Origin: Streptomyces sp. NBC_01465
GTDB lineage: Bacteria > Actinomycetota > Actinomycetes > Streptomycetales > Streptomycetaceae
Direction: 5' to 3'
NCBI RefSeq assembly: GCF_036227325.1
Contig: NZ_CP109467.1
Location: 2,356,001 to 2,420,000 of the forward strand
DNA: 64,000 nt
A program made the position numbers and the translations under genes. This document shows positions 60,058-64,000 of the stretch, in pieces (position 1 is the stretch's first letter; each line of letters opens with the position of its first letter). The notes beneath the pieces were generated by a model. That model searched no databases, was not told where the DNA came from, and worked only from the letters and a program-made list of their open reading frames with translations.

Positions 60058-60495
60058 TCAGCCCCTGAGCTCCTCCGCAGCGTCCGCGACGCGCGCAACG
60101 AGTCGCAGCAAAGTCTCCTGCTCACTCGCATCCAGCGGCGCGAGAAAGACCTTGTTCATCCGGGCGGTCTTCGTCACGAGCCGCCGGTGCACCTTCTCCC
60201 CCTCCTCGGTGAGGGTGAGCACATTGCGCCGCCCGTCGAGCGGGTCGCGGACCCGCTCCACCAGCCCGCGCCGGGCGAGCCGCGCCACCAGATCGGCGAT
60301 CGTGGACCGGTCGAGCCGTACGTGCTCGCCGATGGTCCGCTGGTCGGTGTCGGGCTTCTCCACCAGCGCGTTGAGCACGGCGAACTGCGGGGACGTCGTC
60401 TCCTCGGAGACCATCGTCGTCCAGAGCAGGGTGTGCGCCTGCTGGAGCCGTCTGGCCAGGTGCCCGGGGTGCGTCGACAGGTCGGTCGCAGCCAT
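60058..60495 (-). CDS. pcaV: MarR-family repressor of protocatechuate catabolism
   Basis: This 145-residue MarR protein has a winged helix (DQRTIGEHVRLDRSTIADLV, then ARLARRGLVERVRDPLDGRR) and the DGRR wing typical of MarR. It closely resembles S. coelicolor PcaV as I recall it (THPGHLARRLQQAH; MVSEE; ITSPQF-like core). PcaV represses pca genes and is released by protocatechuate. It is divergent from pcaI, with 113 bp between the starts. The gap contains TCAGTGCACTGA and a second near copy, suitable operators for both directions. The ATG at 60495 follows GAGGAAGAGGGAG. Confidence 0.88.
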   Translation of the reverse strand: MAATDLSTHPGHLARRLQQAHTLLWTTMVSEETTSPQFAVLNALVEKPDTDQRTIGEHVRLDRSTIADLVARLARRGLVERVRDPLDGRRNVLTLTEEGEKVHRRLVTKTARMNKVFLAPLDASEQETLLRLVARVADAAEELRG

Positions 60496-60511
60496 GAGAA
60501 CTCCCTCTTCC

Positions 60512-60523
60512 TCAGTGCACAGA
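60512..60523. promoter_or_regulatory. Imperfect copy of the putative PcaV operator
   Basis: TCAGTGCACAGA differs at one base from the palindrome TCAGTGCACTGA at 60578-60589. It lies 17 bp before the pcaV start and could mediate autoregulation. Confidence 0.45.
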
Positions 60524-60577
60524 CCCATTGACGTGCACCCAACTCAATGGAAGCGTACGGCCTCGACGAACAAATAG

Positions 60578-60589
60578 TCAGTGCACTGA
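60578..60589. promoter_or_regulatory. Perfect palindrome, putative PcaV operator before pcaI
   Basis: TCAGTGCACTGA is a perfect 12-bp palindrome 20 bp before the pcaI start. A flanking inverted pair CCATTGA (60525-60531) / TCAATGG (60544-60550) sits between the two copies. Confidence 0.55.
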
Positions 60590-60608
60590 GCAATGCGAGG
60601 TGGTGGTG

Positions 60609-61409
60609 ATGGCAGAGATACGCACCCTGCACGACGCCGTGGCGGATCTTGTCCACGACGGGGACACCGTGGCGATGGAGGGCTTCACGCATCTGATTCC
60701 GTACGCCGCCGCCCACGAGGTCATCCGCCAGTCGATCACCGATCTCACCCTCGTCCGGATGACTCCGGACGTGATCTACGACCAGCTCATCGGCGCCGGC
60801 CTGGTGAAGAAACTGGTCTTCTCCTGGGGCGGCAACCCGGGCGTCGGCTCGCTCCACCGCTTCCGTGACGCCGTCGAGAACGGCTGGCCGCGCCCCCTCG
60901 AACTCGACGAGCACAGCCACGCGGGCATGGCCAACCGCTACGTGGCCGGGGCGTCACGCCTCCCCTTCGCGGTCCTGCGCGGCTACCGGGGCTCCGACCT
61001 GGCCACCCGCACCGACACGGTCTCCACCGTCATGTGCCCTTTCACGGGTGAGGAGTTGGCGGCGGTCGCCGCCCTCAATCCGGACGTCACCGTGATCCAC
61101 GCACAGCAGGCGGACCCGGACGGCAATGTCCAGATGTGGGGCCTGACGGGCGTGCAGAAGGAGGCGGTCCTGGCGGCCGACCGGGTCCTGGTCACCGTCG
61201 AGGAGATCGTCGACTCGCTGGTGCCGCGCCCGGGCGGGGTGGTGCTGCCGGGGTGGGTGATCGACGCGGTCGCGGTCGTCCCGGGCGGTGCGCATCCCTC
61301 GTACGCGAGCGGCTACTCGGTCCGCGACAACGACTTCTACCAGGCGTGGGACCCGGTCTCGCGAGACCGCGAGAAGTTCACCAAGTGGCTTGAGGAGACG
61401 GTGAGTTGA
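60609..61409 (+). CDS. pcaI: 3-oxoadipate CoA-transferase subunit A
   Basis: The 266-residue alpha subunit of succinyl-CoA:3-oxoadipate CoA-transferase activates 3-oxoadipate for thiolysis in the beta-ketoadipate pathway. Family features are DGDTVAMEGFTHLIPYAAAH, VFSWGGNPGVGSLHRFRDAV and the CoA-transferase core AQQADPDGNVQMWG. The ATG at 60609 follows GAGGTGG. Its stop overlaps a TTG start of pcaJ (TTGA). Expression is probably controlled by PcaV at the palindrome 20 bp upstream. Confidence 0.94.
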   Translation: MAEIRTLHDAVADLVHDGDTVAMEGFTHLIPYAAAHEVIRQSITDLTLVRMTPDVIYDQLIGAGLVKKLVFSWGGNPGVGSLHRFRDAVENGWPRPLELDEHSHAGMANRYVAGASRLPFAVLRGYRGSDLATRTDTVSTVMCPFTGEELAAVAALNPDVTVIHAQQADPDGNVQMWGLTGVQKEAVLAADRVLVTVEEIVDSLVPRPGGVVLPGWVIDAVAVVPGGAHPSYASGYSVRDNDFYQAWDPVSRDREKFTKWLEETVS

Positions 61410-62170
61410 CCAGCTATACGGGCGACGAACTGATGGAGGTCAACGCGGCCCGCGCCCTGGCCGGGGCGAAGACCTGCTTCGTCGGCATCGGCCTGCCCTC
61501 CACGGCGGCGAACCTCGCGCGCGCCACGCTCAACCCCGGCCTGGTCCTGATCTACGAGTCGGGCACCATCGGCTCCAAGCCGACCCGCCTCCCGCTCTCC
61601 ATCGGCGACGGCGAACTGGCCGAGACGGCGGACGCGGTGGTCCCCGTCCCGGAGATGTTCAACTACTGGCTGCAGGGCGGCCGTATCGACTTCGGCTTCC
61701 TTGGCGCCGCCCAGGTGGACCGTTTCGCCAACATCAACACCACGGTCGTCGACCGGGGCCCGGACCGCCCCGAGGGACGACTGCCGGGCGCGGGCGGCGC
61801 CCCCGAGATCGCGGCCAACTGCCGGCAGGTACTGATGGTGCTGCGCCACTCCCCCCGCAATTTCGTCGCGAAGCTGGACTTCGTCACGACGCTCGGCCAC
61901 GGCACGGGCCCGCACGACCGCGCACGGCTCGGCATGCGCGGAGCGGGACCGGTGGCGGTCATCACGGACCTGGGGATCCTGCGCCCCGACCCGGACACGG
62001 CGGAGCTCACGCTCACCGATCTCCACCCGGGGATCACGGTGGAGCAGGTACGGAAGGCGACGGGCTGGGAGCTGCGGACGGCAGCGGAACTCCGTACGAC
62101 ACCCTCACCGACGGAAGCCGAACTGACGGCACTCCGCACCCTCAAGTCAGCGGGAAAGAAAGCCTCATGA
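61406..62170 (+). CDS. pcaJ: 3-oxoadipate CoA-transferase subunit B
   Basis: The 254-residue beta subunit carries the catalytic glutamate, here E51 in LIYESGTIGSKP, that forms the glutamyl-CoA intermediate. Other conserved parts are FNYWLQGGRIDFGFLGAAQV and VITDLGILRPD. The start is TTG at 61406, inside the pcaI stop (TTGA), a rare start that implies coupled and perhaps balanced translation. Its stop overlaps pcaH (ATGA). Confidence 0.94.
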   Translation: MTSYTGDELMEVNAARALAGAKTCFVGIGLPSTAANLARATLNPGLVLIYESGTIGSKPTRLPLSIGDGELAETADAVVPVPEMFNYWLQGGRIDFGFLGAAQVDRFANINTTVVDRGPDRPEGRLPGAGGAPEIAANCRQVLMVLRHSPRNFVAKLDFVTTLGHGTGPHDRARLGMRGAGPVAVITDLGILRPDPDTAELTLTDLHPGITVEQVRKATGWELRTAAELRTTPSPTEAELTALRTLKSAGKKAS

Positions 62171-62937
62171 CGCTCAATCAATCAGACATCGACACGGAAG
62201 TGTCGGCGATACGCGAGGCGTACGAGAAGGCGCGGGCGGGCGGCGCCCCGGTCGCGCACCACCCGCCGCGCGACTACGCCCCGTACCGCAGCAGCGTCCT
62301 GCGCCACCCCAAGCAGCCCCTGGTGGCGATCGCGGGCGACCCGGAGGCGATGGAACTGACGGGCCCGGTCTTCGGCGCAACGGACGTCGGGGACCTGGAC
62401 AACGACCTGACGCGCCGGCACACCGGCGAACCGCTCGGCGAACGCATCACCGTCAGCGGCCGCCTCCTGGACAGCGCAGGACGCCCGGTGCGCGGCCAGC
62501 TGATCGAGGTGTGGCAGGCGAACGCCTCGGGCCGCTACCCGCACCAACGCGACCAGCACCAGGCCCCGTTGGACCCCAACTTCACGGGGACGGGCCGGAT
62601 GCTGACGTCGGAGGCGGACGGCTCGTACAGCTTCACGACGATCAAGCCGGGTGCGTACCCGTGGCGCAACCACGAGAACGCCTGGCGCCCGGCGCACATC
62701 CACTTCTCGCTCTTCGGGACGGCGTTCACGCAGCGTCTGATCACGCAGATGTACTTCCCCGGCGACCCGCTCTTCGCGTACGACCCGATCCTTCAGTCGG
62801 TGACGGACGAAGCGGCGCGCGCCCGCCTGGTGGCCACGTACGACCACGCGCTCTCGCGACCCGAATTCTCACTCGGCTACCGCTGGGACATCGTCCTGGA
62901 CGGCCCGTCCGCGACCTGGATCGAGGAAGGCCGATGA
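62167..62937 (+). CDS. pcaH: Protocatechuate 3,4-dioxygenase beta subunit
   Basis: This 256-residue intradiol dioxygenase subunit binds the ferric iron that opens protocatechuate to 3-carboxy-cis,cis-muconate. The likely iron ligands are Y124 (ASGRYPHQ), Y164 (PGAYPWRN), H177 and H179 (RPAHIHFS). The beta-subunit N-terminal extension (PPRDYAPYRSSVLRHPKQPL) is present. The ATG overlaps the pcaJ stop, and its stop overlaps pcaG (ATGA). In S. coelicolor pcaF lies between pcaJ and pcaH; it is absent here. Confidence 0.96.
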   Translation: MTLNQSDIDTEVSAIREAYEKARAGGAPVAHHPPRDYAPYRSSVLRHPKQPLVAIAGDPEAMELTGPVFGATDVGDLDNDLTRRHTGEPLGERITVSGRLLDSAGRPVRGQLIEVWQANASGRYPHQRDQHQAPLDPNFTGTGRMLTSEADGSYSFTTIKPGAYPWRNHENAWRPAHIHFSLFGTAFTQRLITQMYFPGDPLFAYDPILQSVTDEAARARLVATYDHALSRPEFSLGYRWDIVLDGPSATWIEEGR

Positions 62938-63437
62938 CCTCTCAACTTCCCACGCCTTCGCACACGGTGGGCCCGTTCTACGGCTACGCGCTGCCCTTCG
63001 AGGGCGGCGGCGAGATGGCACCGCCCGGCCACGCGTCGGCGATCACGCTGCACGGCTGCGTGTACGACGGAGAGGGCGAGCCGGTGCCGGACGCGCTGCT
63101 GGAGTTCTGGCAGGGCGAAGGACTGCCGGGCTCGCTGCACAGGAACGGCGTGGACTTCACGGGCTTCGGCCGGGTGGCGACGGACGCGGCGGGCCACTGG
63201 ACGGTGCACACGCTCGCGCCGAGGACGCCGTACATCAGCGTGTGCGTCTTCGCGCGGGGGCTCACGCACCACCTGTTCACGCGGGCGTACGTGAACGACG
63301 GCCCGGACACGCTGCTGGACGCGCTGCCGCCGGAGAGGCGGGAGACGCTGCTCGCGCAGGGCGGCGAGGGTCGTACGTACCGCTTCGACATCCGCCTGCA
63401 GGGCGAGGGAGAGACGGTGTTCCTTGACTTCCGCTGA
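62934..63437 (+). CDS. pcaG: Protocatechuate 3,4-dioxygenase alpha subunit
   Basis: This 167-residue partner of PcaH has the same beta-sandwich but no iron. Features are TPSHTVGPFYGYALPF, the PDALLEFWQ segment and PYISVCVFARGLTHHLFTRA. The ATG at 62934 overlaps pcaH (ATGA). Its last 14 bp overlap the proposed TTG start of pcaB. Confidence 0.95.
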   Translation: MTSQLPTPSHTVGPFYGYALPFEGGGEMAPPGHASAITLHGCVYDGEGEPVPDALLEFWQGEGLPGSLHRNGVDFTGFGRVATDAAGHWTVHTLAPRTPYISVCVFARGLTHHLFTRAYVNDGPDTLLDALPPERRETLLAQGGEGRTYRFDIRLQGEGETVFLDFR

Positions 63438-64000
63438 GGAGACGGCAGATGTGGGCCTGCTGTCGCCGGTGAGCGCGGGGACGCGGGTGGAGGCGGCGAC
63501 GGGGGACGCGGCGTATCTGCAGGCGATGGTGGATGCGGAGGTGGCGCTGCTGAGGGCGCGGGGTTTGGCGGCGGACGGGGTGGACGCGGGGGATCTGGAC
63601 GTACGGGCTCTGGCGTTGAAGGCGCGGGCGGGAGGGAACCCGGTGATCCCGCTGGTGGAGGAGTTGCGCGTACGACTGGGCCCGGAGACGCACAGGGGCG
63701 CGACGAGCCAGGACATCCTGGACACGGCGACGATGCTGGTGGCGCGGGAGTCGGTGGCGCTGATCGTGGAGGACCTGCAACGGGCGGCGAAGGCGCTGGA
63801 GGGCCTGGCGAGGGAGCACAGGAACACCCCGATGCCGGCCCGCACGCTGACGCAGCACGCGGTGCCGACGACGTTCGGCCTGAAGGCGGCGGGCTGGAGG
63901 TCTTTGGTGCTGGACGCCAGAGACCGCCTGCAGAGACTGGCGTACCCGGCCCAACTTGGCGGCGCAGCAGGCACCTTGGCAGCACTGTCGACGCTGCTGC
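63424..64000 (+). CDS. pcaB: 3-carboxy-cis,cis-muconate cycloisomerase (3' end outside window)
   Basis: This fumarase/aspartase-superfamily enzyme lactonises carboxymuconate. The 192 visible residues cover the N-terminal domain: GLLSPVSAGTRVEAATGDAA, the conserved HRGATSQDILDTA segment and MPARTLTQHAVPTTFGLKAA. The GSS-loop active-site motif lies beyond the edge. The start is uncertain: TTG at 63424 (reading MTSAEETADVGLL) matches family N-termini, while GTG at 63451 has GAGGAG nine nt upstream. With pcaIJHG it makes a five-gene overlapping operon. Confidence 0.9.
   Translation, partial: MTSAEETADVGLLSPVSAGTRVEAATGDAAYLQAMVDAEVALLRARGLAADGVDAGDLDVRALALKARAGGNPVIPLVEELRVRLGPETHRGATSQDILDTATMLVARESVALIVEDLQRAAKALEGLAREHRNTPMPARTLTQHAVPTTFGLKAAGWRSLVLDARDRLQRLAYPAQLGGAAGTLAALSTLL

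Overview
The window is very GC-rich, with tightly packed genes, GTG and TTG starts, ATGA/GTGA stop-start overlaps and several apparently leaderless promoters. Gene content and order (sigma factor hrdA next to dnaG, then dgt, nasA, a SoxR-box FMN reductase and nirBD) point to a Streptomyces chromosome close to the S. coelicolor SCO2465-SCO2490 neighbourhood. That placement comes from memory of gene order, not from a search.

Layout. 1-8118: a principal-type sigma factor (cut by the left edge), DNA primase, a ferredoxin-reductase-like flavoprotein, a TauE/SafE permease, an ArsR-type regulator, dGTPase and a sirohydrochlorin chelatase. 8205-20332: one 12-kb run of five overlapping genes: a DUF4132 protein, a 1615-residue protein of unknown fold, a MoxR AAA+ ATPase, a fused DUF5682-VWA protein and a SWIM zinc-finger protein. 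This is a Streptomyces version of the uncharacterised E. coli yehI(molR)-yehL-yehM-yehP-yehQ set. It is preceded by a near-perfect RecA-independent DNA-damage (PafBC-type) promoter. I regard this as the most interesting system in the window. 20310-28451: a PEP-mutase-like protein coupled to a short P450 fused to a DinB-like domain, a YdcF protein, assimilatory nitrate reductase, GGCT, CutA, a SoxR-box FMN reductase, a class IV aminotransferase and a second TauE permease. 28483-33175: a ferric-reductase-like flavocytochrome and a two-component system. 33358-37347: nirB-like gene, nirB and nirD. Nitrate reductase, nitrite reductase and the siroheme chelatase form a nitrate-to-ammonium route, each gene with a candidate GlnR-like site of varying quality.

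37459-48405: a MacB-type ABC exporter, a LacI regulator, a TetR regulator with an SDR gene that share a 20-bp operator-like element, a four-gene overlapping secreted set that looks like pectin/rhamnogalacturonan degradation, and a second SDR. 48466-50431: an orphan barstar next to a solitary TnpB with all catalytic residues intact. 50463-60055: VOC protein, membrane protein, ABC-2 exporter, a divergent two-component system, an APC permease, LysR, an alpha/beta hydrolase and a DUF5937-like ArsR regulator. 60058-64000: the protocatechuate beta-ketoadipate operon pcaIJHGB with its divergent MarR regulator; pcaB runs off the right edge.

No rRNA, intact tRNA, CRISPR array or biosynthetic megasynthase was seen. 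No gene-free stretch exceeds 300 bases.
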